25,423 nt of DNA from a virus: positions 1 through 25,423 of IMG/VR virus record IMGVR_UViG_3300032213_000712; one strand, 5' to 3'. The first letter of the stretch is position 1. Each line of letters begins with the position of its first letter. Both the position numbers and the translations under genes were made by a program. The notes under the pieces were generated by a model, which worked only from the letters and a program-made list of their open reading frames with translations, had not been told where the DNA came from and did no database searches. Below are positions 1-7,863 of the stretch, one piece after another.

Positions 1-9
1 AACCTGCTC

Positions 10-24
10 CAATTTTGGCAATTG
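10..24. repeat. Short inverted repeat upstream of first plus-strand gene
   Basis: CAATT and AATTG flank a 5-base loop, ahead of the ribosome binding site of the gene at 49. With a 5-bp A/T-rich stem it could be an operator half-site pair or chance. The rest of positions 1-48 is AT-rich leader with a GAGGT Shine-Dalgarno at about 41-45. Confidence 0.2.
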
Positions 25-48
25 AAAAACAAACACAAGTGAGGTTTT

Positions 49-288
49 ATGCTGACAGAAAGCAAAATCAGAGAGATCTTTTTTCACAGTGGTCACCCGC
101 GTGTAGGTGCGGTGTTGGCCACCGACATTGACTACATTCAATTTGCCGAGAACCTTGAAAAAGCGGTTGAGTACGAGAAGACTGAGCGTGCTTACCGCGA
201 GGCAATTTCGTTTGTTTCAAGCCTGAATGAGAATGTTGGCGCTCAATTGAGTCAATGGTCGGAAGAAAAACTAAAAAAATACCGCTGA
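49..288 (+). CDS. Small hypothetical phage protein (79 aa)
   Basis: I do not recognise this protein. It is 79 residues, mostly predicted helical, with charged and aromatic residues and no signal peptide or membrane segment. The ATG is preceded at good spacing by a GAGG-type ribosome binding site, which supports this start. It reads toward the late operon, so it probably belongs to a neighbouring early or middle transcription unit whose remainder lies left of the window. Small acidic or mixed-charge proteins of this kind are common in such phage regions, but nothing in the sequence gives a function. That it is real is supported by the start signal, the following co-directional gene and the lack of a competing frame. 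Confidence 0.7.
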   Translation: MLTESKIREIFFHSGHPRVGAVLATDIDYIQFAENLEKAVEYEKTERAYREAISFVSSLNENVGAQLSQWSEEKLKKYR

Positions 289-295
289 CCCTGTC

Positions 296-308
296 AACCG
301 ATTCGGTT
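296..308. repeat. Inverted repeat AACCG-ATT-CGGTT between the two plus-strand genes
   Basis: A perfect 5-bp inverted repeat with a 3-base spacer lies 7 bases after the stop of the upstream gene and is followed at about 319-326 by a TATATA tract. It has no trailing T-run on either strand, so it is a poor intrinsic terminator. A regulator site or mRNA hairpin in the 76-base gap is possible. The TATATA tract could be a -10 element, but I see no convincing -35 box. Confidence 0.25.
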
Positions 309-364
309 CCTAGCGCGTTATATATAGGTCTTAGGACATTTTATCAACAGCGAAGGAAACCGAA

Positions 365-631
365 ATGAGAGCAATTATTAAATCAGCACTGGCAATTGAT
401 GAATTGGCGCACGACTTAGAAAACATCGCCATTGACGACAAAAAGAAAATCGAGGACTACACCGATTCTGAAATCTTGCACGAAGCAAAACACGTCCTTG
501 GTTTATTTTTGGATGGCACCAACCCTCATTGGAACTACGAGGACTTGCAGGGCGAGAATGGCCCTGAACAACAAAAGTGGGCTCAAGGCGAGGTGCGCAA
601 GCTCAATGCTTTTATCAAGAAGTACAAATAA
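365..631 (+). CDS. Small hypothetical phage protein (88 aa)
   Basis: An 88-residue soluble protein of unknown function. The start ATG follows an AAGGAAAC Shine-Dalgarno at a 4-base spacing. The N-terminal half is acidic (DDKKKIEDYTDSE). The C-terminal half carries a dense motif run with FLDGTNPHWNYEDL, then GENGPEQQKW and a basic tail ending NAFIKKYK. From memory, small accessory proteins with a similar C-terminal pattern (an acidic GEDGPEQ-like box followed by a lysine-rich helix) occur in phages of Gram-negative hosts, but no activity is known to me. It is co-directional with the gene at 49-288. Its stop codon abuts the A-tract that serves as the T-tract of the minus-strand terminator, so the two units end tail to tail. 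Confidence 0.75.
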   Translation: MRAIIKSALAIDELAHDLENIAIDDKKKIEDYTDSEILHEAKHVLGLFLDGTNPHWNYEDLQGENGPEQQKWAQGEVRKLNAFIKKYK

Positions 632-654
632 AAAAAGCCCCACCGAAGTGGGGC
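630..654 (-). terminator. Intrinsic terminator of the late minus-strand unit
   Basis: Read on the minus strand, GCCCCAC and GTGGGGC form a 7-bp GC-rich stem closing a 4-base loop (637-654), immediately followed by a run of seven Ts (636-630). This is a textbook Rho-independent terminator positioned 20 bases after the last late gene. On the plus strand there is no T-run after the hairpin, so it should act mainly on leftward transcription, although it overlaps the stop codon of the convergent gene. Confidence 0.85.
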
Positions 655-674
655 AAAGGTAGCAGGCAACTGCT

Positions 675-2573
675 TCACCCATGATACCGCCCATAGGCGT
701 CTTTGTAGATGCCATTGGGCTTTCTTTCTTGGTACTGGCTTAACCCGCCACTTGGCGGTCTTGGCGGTGTATTGGCTGGCTTAGGCGCTGTAGCGGCTGG
801 CTTACCGCCCTTGTTGCGGAAGTGATCAATGACGGCGATGGCAAGACCGCCACCAATGCCAGCGGCTTTCAGGCCTGCGGTGAGGGGCGTACCGGGGGGC
901 AACATAGCCATCACCGCTGTAACCGCCTCAGCGGCTGACAAAACCGCACCAACATAGTCCCCACTGGCCCTTCTCTTAAATGCCTCATCTGCGGCAAGCG
1001 GCACAGCAATCCCCGAAAGTGCCCCTATGGTCTTGCCAGCCACCTTACCAGCAAACACGCCCGCCTTACCCAGTCCTGTTGGGGCGCGTTTTGCCGCATC
1101 CCTTTCCATTGTCCTAGCTATTTCAACTTCCCCACCCAATTCAGCGGCGCTTTTGCTTGAGGTCGACATAGTCTTTGCGTGGGCTTTGGTGGCTTGTTCG
1201 TGTAGGCGTTGGGTTTCTTCCATTTGCTGACGAGCAATCTCTGCTTTGCGCTGGGCCTCCAAAACGGCTTTGCTTTGGGCTTGTTGTTCGGCAAGGAGCT
1301 TGGCTTTGCGCTCGGCGGCGATCTCATCGGGTACGGCGAGTTGGCCCGGGGCGGGCTCGGTTAGGCTGAAGTTTGACAGACCCATCTTCTCCAGCCTTTG
1401 CTTCGCGGCTGTGTTTTGATCAATGATCGCTTGGCCGCCCTTTGGGTTGTTTGACCTCATGTTCTCGGCCTGCATCTTTTGCTCGAGCGGAACGTCATCG
1501 CCACCCATGGTGCTTGTCCACTTTTGAGCACCCTTAAGGTCAGGCGGCGCTTTCTCAGCCAACTGAGCCTGAAGCTTGCGAAGCTCCTCCTCGCGCATGG
1601 CCACGTCTTGCTTGCGCTGAGCTAACAGATCATCAAGCTCATCCAGCGCCTGCGTGGACTCGCCTGTGAATCGTGAGTTAATTCTGTTGCCAACCTCGCG
1701 CTGTTTTTCAGCCAGCAACAAATCACGTTTGGCTTTATCAAGAGCTTCAGTTTGTTTATCCAGCGTATCTTTGCCGTACTGGCCCAACAATAAGCCTGCG
1801 GTGCCACTGGCGGCAACGGCTCCAGTTAGCTCAGGATTCTCTTTTGCCGCTTTGTAAACGTCAGTGGCCGCTGTATTGGCACGCTCATATAGCGAGGGTT
1901 CGGGCTTAACAGGCGGCGTTACCGTTGGGTCAGGTTGGTTAGCCACACCTAACTCATCAATTTCACCAAATTTTGATGGCGGTGCCGATGGCGCAACAAT
2001 TTCCTCTTCTATTGGCGGTTGGCCCTCCTCACGAGGGGGAAGTTCGCCAAATTTTCCTGACGCCCCAGCCAGCATCACAGGGCCGCCTGTTGGCGTCAAG
2101 TCGCCCTTGTTTGCGTAGCCCACTACGTCGGTGTTGCGTATAGCGTCAATGTCTTCGAGATACTTTTTTGTTTTAAGGGGCAGGGTCGAAAAATCTTCGT
2201 CAGAATCCAAGTATTTTTTTGCGGTTGCAAGACTTGAGTTGTAGGCAACCAGCGCGGCGCGTGTGTGACCCTTATACCTGTCCAAGTTTTCTCTGAGGAT
2301 CTGTACGCCTGCCGCAATATTTTTGTCAGGGTCTGCCAAGTCCTCAAGCGTCATCTTTAGGCCTTTGGCGTTTACAGGATCTATCTGCATCAAACCAATT
2401 GCTCGGCGGTTTGGGTCTCCCTTAATTGGAGGCCCAAGGGCGCTAGGATCAAATGAACTTTCAGCGCTGGCAACAGCAAGAGCTAATTCAGGGTCAACGC
2501 CCATCTCCCTTGCCTTGTCAGCAATAGCTAGGGCGTATTGTTTTTGTTTGGGGGAGAGCTTGGCAAAATCCAT
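675..2573 (-). CDS. Virion protein with N-terminal SLT lytic transglycosylase domain
   Basis: 632 residues. Residues about 15-120 form a soluble lytic transglycosylase (SLT) domain. Catalytic Glu38 sits in ASAESSFDPSA, GLMQ is at 60-63, and the ALVAYNSS box is near 107-114. The family cleaves the MurNAc-GlcNAc bond of peptidoglycan. The remainder is disordered or helical: Pro/Glu-rich 190-260, hydrophobic Gly/Ala stretch near 270-290, coiled coil around 300-390, a K/Q/E-rich helix near 470-520, further hydrophobic helices around 540-620, and a Pro-rich tail ending in DAYGRYHG. Its place as the last late gene, after several large unknown virion proteins, resembles T7 gp16, where an N-terminal SLT domain sits in an ejection protein that opens the cell wall for DNA entry. 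A role in entry rather than lysis is therefore favoured, since a separate endolysin is present. The start overlaps the previous stop by one base (TAATG). Confidence 0.85.
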   Translation of the reverse strand: MDFAKLSPKQKQYALAIADKAREMGVDPELALAVASAESSFDPSALGPPIKGDPNRRAIGLMQIDPVNAKGLKMTLEDLADPDKNIAAGVQILRENLDRYKGHTRAALVAYNSSLATAKKYLDSDEDFSTLPLKTKKYLEDIDAIRNTDVVGYANKGDLTPTGGPVMLAGASGKFGELPPREEGQPPIEEEIVAPSAPPSKFGEIDELGVANQPDPTVTPPVKPEPSLYERANTAATDVYKAAKENPELTGAVAASGTAGLLLGQYGKDTLDKQTEALDKAKRDLLLAEKQREVGNRINSRFTGESTQALDELDDLLAQRKQDVAMREEELRKLQAQLAEKAPPDLKGAQKWTSTMGGDDVPLEQKMQAENMRSNNPKGGQAIIDQNTAAKQRLEKMGLSNFSLTEPAPGQLAVPDEIAAERKAKLLAEQQAQSKAVLEAQRKAEIARQQMEETQRLHEQATKAHAKTMSTSSKSAAELGGEVEIARTMERDAAKRAPTGLGKAGVFAGKVAGKTIGALSGIAVPLAADEAFKRRASGDYVGAVLSAAEAVTAVMAMLPPGTPLTAGLKAAGIGGGLAIAVIDHFRNKGGKPAATAPKPANTPPRPPSGGLSQYQERKPNGIYKDAYGRYHG

Positions 2574-4396
2574 TATGAGCCTGCTTTCTTAGATTCTCTG
2601 AGACGTCTCTCAAGAGGCCCCATATTGCTCTCAGGCGTCTTGGAACTTGGGGCTTGTTGTGCAGGCGCAGGGCCTTTTTGTGCAGGTGCAGGCGCAGACG
2701 CAGGAGGCGCGTTTGCCGCTGGCTTGCTTGGCGCAAAGTAATGAGAGTACAAAGCGCTCATGTGAGTGTCGTACTCTTTAAACAAGGTCGTGAACTCATC
2801 TGACTGGCGATAAAAATCTTGCACCGTTGCGGTTGGGTTGTTCTTTTCAAACTTGTAAAACGCATCAGCAACAAGTTGATCGTAATTGGCACGAGCCTCC
2901 ACAACCTTGGCCTTCATGGCAACAGATTTTGGCGTGTCAGACAAGGAGCCCACAAGGTTGGCTACCAATCGGCGCTCAGCGTCGGACACAGCGCCTTGAC
3001 CCTTGAGGTAGTCTTGGGCGGCCATAAGTTGCAGGTGACCTTGCACTGAGGCGGCATAGGAGGCGGCCTGTATTTCCTTTTCAGTGCCGCCAGCGGTGCG
3101 CACGGCCTGCTCTAAGCCTGCTGTACCAAATGAGCCTTTGTCCAAAAATTGAGCGACGGCGACGGCCATTGCGTTCAGGACACCGGGCTTTTGCAGGACG
3201 CCAAAAGCACCCTGCGTCTCTTTGTCAGAGGCAAGCTTGTAGAGCGTTTGTGCGCTTTGCTTTGTGGCTTGGGAGCGTGTGCCTGCGTTGAAAACTGAGG
3301 CTCGAGCGGCCTTGTTCTCCTCTTGCCTGTTCAACATAATTTGCTTAGCTTCTTCTTGCGCAAGAGATTTATCCGACGCGCTTTGAAAGCCTGTAATTTT
3401 TCCATCAACTTTGCGCACGCCACCAAGACCATGTGCGGCGGCAAACTCTGCAACAGCTTGGTCTTTTTGCTCTTCGGTAGCGCCGCTTCTTTCTAGCTTA
3501 TCCATTATCTGATCGTATTGAGCAGACATATCTTTGGTCATTTCCTGATCACCAAGCACGCGTATGGGGCGCTTGATAGAGCTTTGGAACTTCACCACCC
3601 ATTGGCTTGACATGGTGTCCCAAATACCTTCGGTGCTTACCACTTGAGCGTCGCGTTGAAGCTTAGACAAATCTTTCAGCATGGCTCCAACCTTGGGGGC
3701 CACAACGTCATACATAGCTATGTCTGCGTCAGTAATGCGGCGCATGCGCCCTGACTGCATAACGTCAGGAGGGGGTGGTGCGGCACCAGCGCCTGCTGGC
3801 TTTGCTGGCGCGGCTTGCGCGGGGGGTTGCGCAGGCGGTGGATTGGATGCACCACCAAGGGTGGGTGCAACGGGAGGAGTGCCAGTAGGAGCGCCAGCGG
3901 GCATCGGCTTAGCTTGTGGGCCTCTGACAAAGTTAGCCATCAACTGTTGCTCAAGCCCAACTTGGTTCAATGCTTGGCGTTGCTTGGCCAAGTCATATTG
4001 ATCCTTGCCGATGTCGATTTGGCGTTGATTTTCTTTTAGGTATGCGTCGCCATAAGCGCCGCCAATATTGCCAAGAGCTTCAATTGCATTGCCTGTAGAC
4101 GCAGGCTTGGCGGCGGCCCTTGCCACGTCAAGCCACATAGGGTTGAAGGGCAGGTTTTGACGAGCCTCTAGCGATTTAGACAGCTTTTCAATTTGCGCGT
4201 CAAGGACTGTCCTGTCTGCGCTCATCTTCTGCATTGCTTTTGCAATTGGATCTACAGGCCCCTCTTCCTCCTCATCAATGGTGGCATTCATAGCCGCCTT
4301 GGTGGGATTCATGGGCGTGTTTACTTGCGCAGGTGGCGCGGCTTGACCTAGACCACCTTTAGGCTTGGCTTGAAATTCGTCAGGTACTACTGCCAT
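2573..4396 (-). CDS. Large Ala/Pro-rich probable internal virion protein
   Basis: 607 residues without a recognisable enzyme domain. Layout: a Pro/Ala N-terminus with an acidic DEEEE patch (41-45), a helical segment about 50-155 rich in Q/K/E, a Pro/Ala/Gly linker about 160-212, a long mainly helical central region about 215-550, and a Pro/Ala-rich tail ending in a basic helix (ERRLRESKKAGS). No signal peptide or clear membrane span. It follows the upstream gene by 5 bases with a GGGATAAAA leader, and its stop shares a base with the SLT gene start, implying co-translation. By position, between other large virion proteins and the SLT protein, I infer a T7 gp15-like ejection-tube component. The sequence alone does not show this. 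Confidence 0.8.
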   Translation of the reverse strand: MAVVPDEFQAKPKGGLGQAAPPAQVNTPMNPTKAAMNATIDEEEEGPVDPIAKAMQKMSADRTVLDAQIEKLSKSLEARQNLPFNPMWLDVARAAAKPASTGNAIEALGNIGGAYGDAYLKENQRQIDIGKDQYDLAKQRQALNQVGLEQQLMANFVRGPQAKPMPAGAPTGTPPVAPTLGGASNPPPAQPPAQAAPAKPAGAGAAPPPPDVMQSGRMRRITDADIAMYDVVAPKVGAMLKDLSKLQRDAQVVSTEGIWDTMSSQWVVKFQSSIKRPIRVLGDQEMTKDMSAQYDQIMDKLERSGATEEQKDQAVAEFAAAHGLGGVRKVDGKITGFQSASDKSLAQEEAKQIMLNRQEENKAARASVFNAGTRSQATKQSAQTLYKLASDKETQGAFGVLQKPGVLNAMAVAVAQFLDKGSFGTAGLEQAVRTAGGTEKEIQAASYAASVQGHLQLMAAQDYLKGQGAVSDAERRLVANLVGSLSDTPKSVAMKAKVVEARANYDQLVADAFYKFEKNNPTATVQDFYRQSDEFTTLFKEYDTHMSALYSHYFAPSKPAANAPPASAPAPAQKGPAPAQQAPSSKTPESNMGPLERRLRESKKAGS

Positions 4397-4401
4397 ATTT
4401 T

Positions 4402-5373
4402 TTATCCCAGTTGGTTGCCTTCGGCGTCATAAAAGCCGCCGTCTTCATCATAAAAAACAGCGCTTTCAGGCACGCCTGATCGAATAGAGCCGCCCTCTGC
4501 CTTGGCGGGTGGGTTGACGAATCCTGACAGATCAGAGAGCTTGGTATTAGCAGGGTCGTTAATTGCCTTGTACATGGCGTAAAGGGCAATCATTTGCTGA
4601 AGGCCGCTCATGCCGTACTGGCCAGCGGTGCCCGGAGCCGAGGTGCTAGACGTCTCCCCTTTTGGCACCTCTTGGTTTTGCATCAGCTTGGAGAAGTTTG
4701 CCGCCTGAAGCATGGGGTAATCTAACTTGGCCTGCTCGTTTGTTTGCGCAAGGCTACCCAAGTCAGCCATAGATTTCAGTCCACTTGTGCCGATTTGGTT
4801 TTGAGTTTGGGCCGTGTTGTTCAAGGCTGAGCCAGCTTGCACGCCACGATTTAAATCGTTTTGCGCCGCAGTCATGGCCTCTGAATAACCTTTGCTCAAT
4901 GCGCCATATTGCTGGCCCGTCAAAGCGCCCTGAATATCAGCAAGGGTTTGGCCAGTCACGTTGGCCATGCGGCCTGAGCCAAAATTACCCGATCCAATAG
5001 ATGCGGCATCCAGCGCAGGGAACACGTTCTCGCGTGCGTTTTTGTATGAAAGCCGCCCCATTTCGTCCACCACGTTTTTCGTGTATGGATTCATGTAGTT
5101 TTCAACAATCTGATTGGATCCTGTGTACCCAGCTTGGGTTAAAAGATCTTGCGCCGTACCCGCACTGCTTGAACCAGCGAATGCGGTCTGCGGGGCCATG
5201 TTGATAGCTTGCTGAGTCAGTGGTGACAGGCCAGCTACACCGCCTTGTTGAACGGCATTTTTTCCAAGGTTGATGATGTCTTGGTGGTAGTCGGTCAGGT
5301 ATTGTGGCGCAGTGGATTGCGACTCCTTGACCGTCGTTACATTCTCTAGTGGATCACCTTGAAACATGCTCAT
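4402..5373 (-). CDS. Probable internal virion protein with NPYT/GSGN motifs
   Basis: 323 residues. The centre has ENYMNPYTKNVVDEM (91-105), then NARENVFPALDAASIGSGNFGSGR (partly helical, 112-135) and a Q/A-rich helix to about 230. I recall this arrangement (YxNPYT..V, then a Gly/Ser FGGSR-like patch, then a Q-rich helix) from structural proteins of many marine and freshwater podoviruses. The family name is not certain. The C-terminal 45 residues are different: a basic glycine patch (KAEGGSIRSG), then YDEDGGFYDAEGNQLG, which resembles DxxGN repeats in the neighbouring protein at 5370-7853. The ATG overlaps the previous TGA by four bases (ATGA) with a GAAGGAAG ribosome binding site. I infer a T7 gp14-like role in DNA ejection. 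Confidence 0.75.
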   Translation of the reverse strand: MSMFQGDPLENVTTVKESQSTAPQYLTDYHQDIINLGKNAVQQGGVAGLSPLTQQAINMAPQTAFAGSSSAGTAQDLLTQAGYTGSNQIVENYMNPYTKNVVDEMGRLSYKNARENVFPALDAASIGSGNFGSGRMANVTGQTLADIQGALTGQQYGALSKGYSEAMTAAQNDLNRGVQAGSALNNTAQTQNQIGTSGLKSMADLGSLAQTNEQAKLDYPMLQAANFSKLMQNQEVPKGETSSTSAPGTAGQYGMSGLQQMIALYAMYKAINDPANTKLSDLSGFVNPPAKAEGGSIRSGVPESAVFYDEDGGFYDAEGNQLG

Positions 5374-7853
5374 GTTTGTGCTTCCTTCAAATAAGCCAAT
5401 GGCGATTTAGCCTTTGGTGGAATTTTGTCAACTTCTGCTGAGCGCTTGTGTGCGCGAATTTCCTCGCGGAATTTGTCTAGCACCTCAGCGCCAGCTTTGT
5501 TTGAGCCATTGCCCAATGCGGCAACTACATCAGCATCAAACACGTATTCTCCATCAGCCAGCATGGCAGGAATGTCGTCGCTTTGGCCGTCACCCTCGCC
5601 TTTTACTGCCGCGCCTTGTCGGTAGTCATGCCGCCCTTGAACCACAGGGACGCCTGAAACAGGGTGAGGTAAACCACCTTGCCTCATTTGAAGTCCACCG
5701 CCATCGGTTTTTGGTTGGGGTTGACGTACGCCGAGCACCTCTAATGGATCTTGTGGCATGCCATAGGTGAAATACGAGGGCGAAGCGGGTTGGTTTGGTT
5801 GGGCATAGCCACCGTCAGCCATGGGTTGATCTTCGACTTGGTTTTCAACTGGGTCTTCGTGCTCCATTTCGTACCCGGGCACCCCCAAGTTTGTATACAA
5901 CTCCTCCTGCTGGCTTGGGGTCATAGTCTGCAAGCCGCCCATGGTTGGGGTTACCGTCTTTACGGGGCCCATACCAAAATCAGTTGTACGCGCTGGAATA
6001 GCGGGCGCTTTGTAGACTGGGGCTTTATAAGTTGAATCTTTGTCCTTCATAGAGTTGTAAAGAGCCATCAAGCCAGCGGCACCCAATCCCGCGCCAGCAA
6101 GTGCCTTGATGTTGTCTGTGCTGAAGAGGTCTTTATAGTTGAAGTTGCTACCGCTTGTGGTCTTCGTCGGCGTTGTGCCGTTGTTTGTGGTAGTGAACCC
6201 GGGCGTCAGTGGGTTTTCAGGCGGTTTTGCTGGCGCAGGCGCATCCTCAATCAATCGGTATTCGCCCGCAGAATTTTTAGCCCATTTTTGACCAAGCTCA
6301 TCCTCAAAGAGTTCTTCGTCGGCGGCCAAGTCGTATGGGTCAAAAACATTTTCCCCTTCGTTGTTGTTGTAAAGGGGGCTTGTGTAGTCAGTTGGGTCGT
6401 CAACATATGGATACACACTTGCGTCTGTGTAGTCACGTGGGTCGTCAACATACGGGTATACGCTTGCATCTGTGTAGTCAGTTGGGTCGCCGTAATATTC
6501 ACCGCCGCCCGAATCGCCTGTCCAGCCGTTACTACTAATAATATTGGTGTCCGCACCACCACCCTCGTCAAAATGCGGCAAGCCGCCCTTTTTCATTTTT
6601 TGCACTTGGCCACCTCGTTTGTAATCATCCAAATAGCTTAAATCGGATTCGTAATATGCTGGGGGCTCCTCGTAATAGCCGGGGTCATAGTTGAAGTCAT
6701 ACCCATAATTGGGATCTTCGTATGTGAAGTCGTCCAAATAACTTAAATCAGGCTCAATGTACGGTGGGGGCTCTTCGTAATAACTGGGCTCTTCGTAAGC
6801 AGGCTCAACCAAGTCATATGACCCATCTTCGTTAACGTGCCATAGATTTCCATCAGCGTCATAGGCTTCATAGCCACCGCCAGTATCTAAGGCTGTGTCG
6901 CCATATCCGCTGTCAGCGTAATTTGTGCCGTCTCCAACCTCATTGCCGCCTATGAATATTGGCTCACCCATGGCATTGCCGTCAGCGTCAGCAGGCGAAA
7001 AAGACCCATCTGCATTGGCCAAAAAGAAGTTGCCCGCCTCGTCCTGCACAAGCACTGGGGAAGGCTCCGCGCTCCCTGTTGGGTCATCAAACATCGACTC
7101 ATCAATGTCACCAGCTTCAGCGGGAGTGTTGTTTGGAATGATGTTGTAATCCAGCCCAAGGTCTGTGCCTTGATCAAAATCAAACATTGAGTCATCAATG
7201 TCGCCGCCACCGCTAGGGTTAGCGCTGTTAGGGATGGTGTTGTAATCTAATCCAACGCCTGTGCCAACGTCTTCTCTTGTAAACACATCACCCAAGTCAA
7301 ACATGCTGTCATCAACATCTCCAGCACGCGCAGGGGTGTTGTTTGGAATGGTGTTTTCAGGCAAGCCAACCTTTGTTCCCTGATCACCCATGGAGCCAAC
7401 CAGCGCTTCATGGTCTGCCGCATTTTTGGCGGCAATTGCGGCTTTTACCTCCGCGTCTTGTGATGGTGCGGGCGCAACCACTGAGGTGGCGGGCTTACTT
7501 GCGGGAGTTGTTGCGACAGGATTGCCGTATTTGTCAAGGAGGGCTTTTCCAGCAAGTGCCACACCGCCAACAATCGCGGCCTTTTTAAGCGCATCGGTTG
7601 TTGGATTGGTTTTGGGTGCCGCTGGCGCTGTTGGTGTGGTGGTGGGCGTTGTTGTAGTTGTTGGAGCAATTATCGAAGTTCCTGATCCAGCGGAAGTGTT
7701 AATTGATGAGGGGGAGGTATAGGAGCCGACGTCAGTAACTGGCGCGGTGGGCGTGGTATCAACCGTCGTAGGCGCTATAACGCTGGTCAGCTTGCGCTTA
7801 GGGGCAAGAAACAGCTTGTTCCTTTTTGCTTGTAATTTTGCAATATCGGCCAT
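5370..7853 (-). CDS. Large repeat-rich acidic protein, probable virion/ejection component
   Basis: 827 residues of unusual composition. A basic N-terminus (LQAKRNKLFLAPKRKL) leads into a Thr/Pro/Ala-rich stretch (25-90) and a short hydrophobic helix (92-106). There are three copies of a segment ending DDSMFD/DESMFD (162-256), three 20-residue DxxGN...NxDGSF-type repeats (about 270-290, 331-351, 516-537), a Tyr/Asp/Glu/Pro-rich region with duplicated EEPP...DLSYLDD (358-410), and tandem 15-residue DPTDYTDASVYPYVD repeats (456-491). Glycine patches KKGGLPHFDEGG (421-432) and RQGGLPH (724-730) recur. Near the end is GQSDDIPAMLADGEYVFDAD (756-775), a motif I know from many phage virion proteins of otherwise unrelated length. 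The ATG has an AGGAAAC ribosome binding site. The function is unknown. Location suggests an internal virion protein. Confidence 0.75.
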   Translation of the reverse strand: MADIAKLQAKRNKLFLAPKRKLTSVIAPTTVDTTPTAPVTDVGSYTSPSSINTSAGSGTSIIAPTTTTTPTTTPTAPAAPKTNPTTDALKKAAIVGGVALAGKALLDKYGNPVATTPASKPATSVVAPAPSQDAEVKAAIAAKNAADHEALVGSMGDQGTKVGLPENTIPNNTPARAGDVDDSMFDLGDVFTREDVGTGVGLDYNTIPNSANPSGGGDIDDSMFDFDQGTDLGLDYNIIPNNTPAEAGDIDESMFDDPTGSAEPSPVLVQDEAGNFFLANADGSFSPADADGNAMGEPIFIGGNEVGDGTNYADSGYGDTALDTGGGYEAYDADGNLWHVNEDGSYDLVEPAYEEPSYYEEPPPYIEPDLSYLDDFTYEDPNYGYDFNYDPGYYEEPPAYYESDLSYLDDYKRGGQVQKMKKGGLPHFDEGGGADTNIISSNGWTGDSGGGEYYGDPTDYTDASVYPYVDDPRDYTDASVYPYVDDPTDYTSPLYNNNEGENVFDPYDLAADEELFEDELGQKWAKNSAGEYRLIEDAPAPAKPPENPLTPGFTTTNNGTTPTKTTSGSNFNYKDLFSTDNIKALAGAGLGAAGLMALYNSMKDKDSTYKAPVYKAPAIPARTTDFGMGPVKTVTPTMGGLQTMTPSQQEELYTNLGVPGYEMEHEDPVENQVEDQPMADGGYAQPNQPASPSYFTYGMPQDPLEVLGVRQPQPKTDGGGLQMRQGGLPHPVSGVPVVQGRHDYRQGAAVKGEGDGQSDDIPAMLADGEYVFDADVVAALGNGSNKAGAEVLDKFREEIRAHKRSAEVDKIPPKAKSPLAYLKEAQT
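6381..6488 (-). repeat. Tandem 45-bp coding repeats (DPTDYTDASVYPYVD)
   Basis: Two full and one partial 15-residue units in the gene at 5370-7853. The DNA is also strongly repeated, with copies of a GTAGTCA..TGGGTCGTCAACATA core spaced 45 bases apart. Third-position differences between copies argue for an old duplication under protein-level constraint rather than an assembly artefact. Confidence 0.8.
6624..6782 (-). repeat. Duplicated Tyr/Glu/Pro-rich coding segment
   Basis: Residues 358-375 and 393-410 of the gene at 5370-7853 share the pattern YYEEPPxYxExDLSYLDD[F/Y]. The linker contains YEDPNYGYDFNYDPGYY, so the whole stretch is extremely Tyr- and Asp/Glu-rich. Confidence 0.75.
7086..7370 (-). 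repeat. Triplicated segment ending in D[D/E]SMFD
   Basis: Residues 162-186, 200-225 and 232-256 of the gene at 5370-7853 share [V/L]GLxxNxIPN, a short variable part, then GD[V/I]D[D/E]SMFD. Periods are about 38 and 32 residues, so these are diverged units rather than exact tandem copies. Confidence 0.8.
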
Positions 7854-7863
7854 TTTTTGTTTC

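Noticed and set aside
309-364. Sigma-70 promoter at the TATATA tract near 319
   Set aside because: No credible -35 hexamer at 16-18 bases upstream, so I did not annotate it as a promoter.
3681-4001. 106-codon plus-strand Gly/Ala-rich open frame
   Set aside because: Antisense of the Ala/Pro linker of the minus-strand gene. It has no independent start context or conserved motif.
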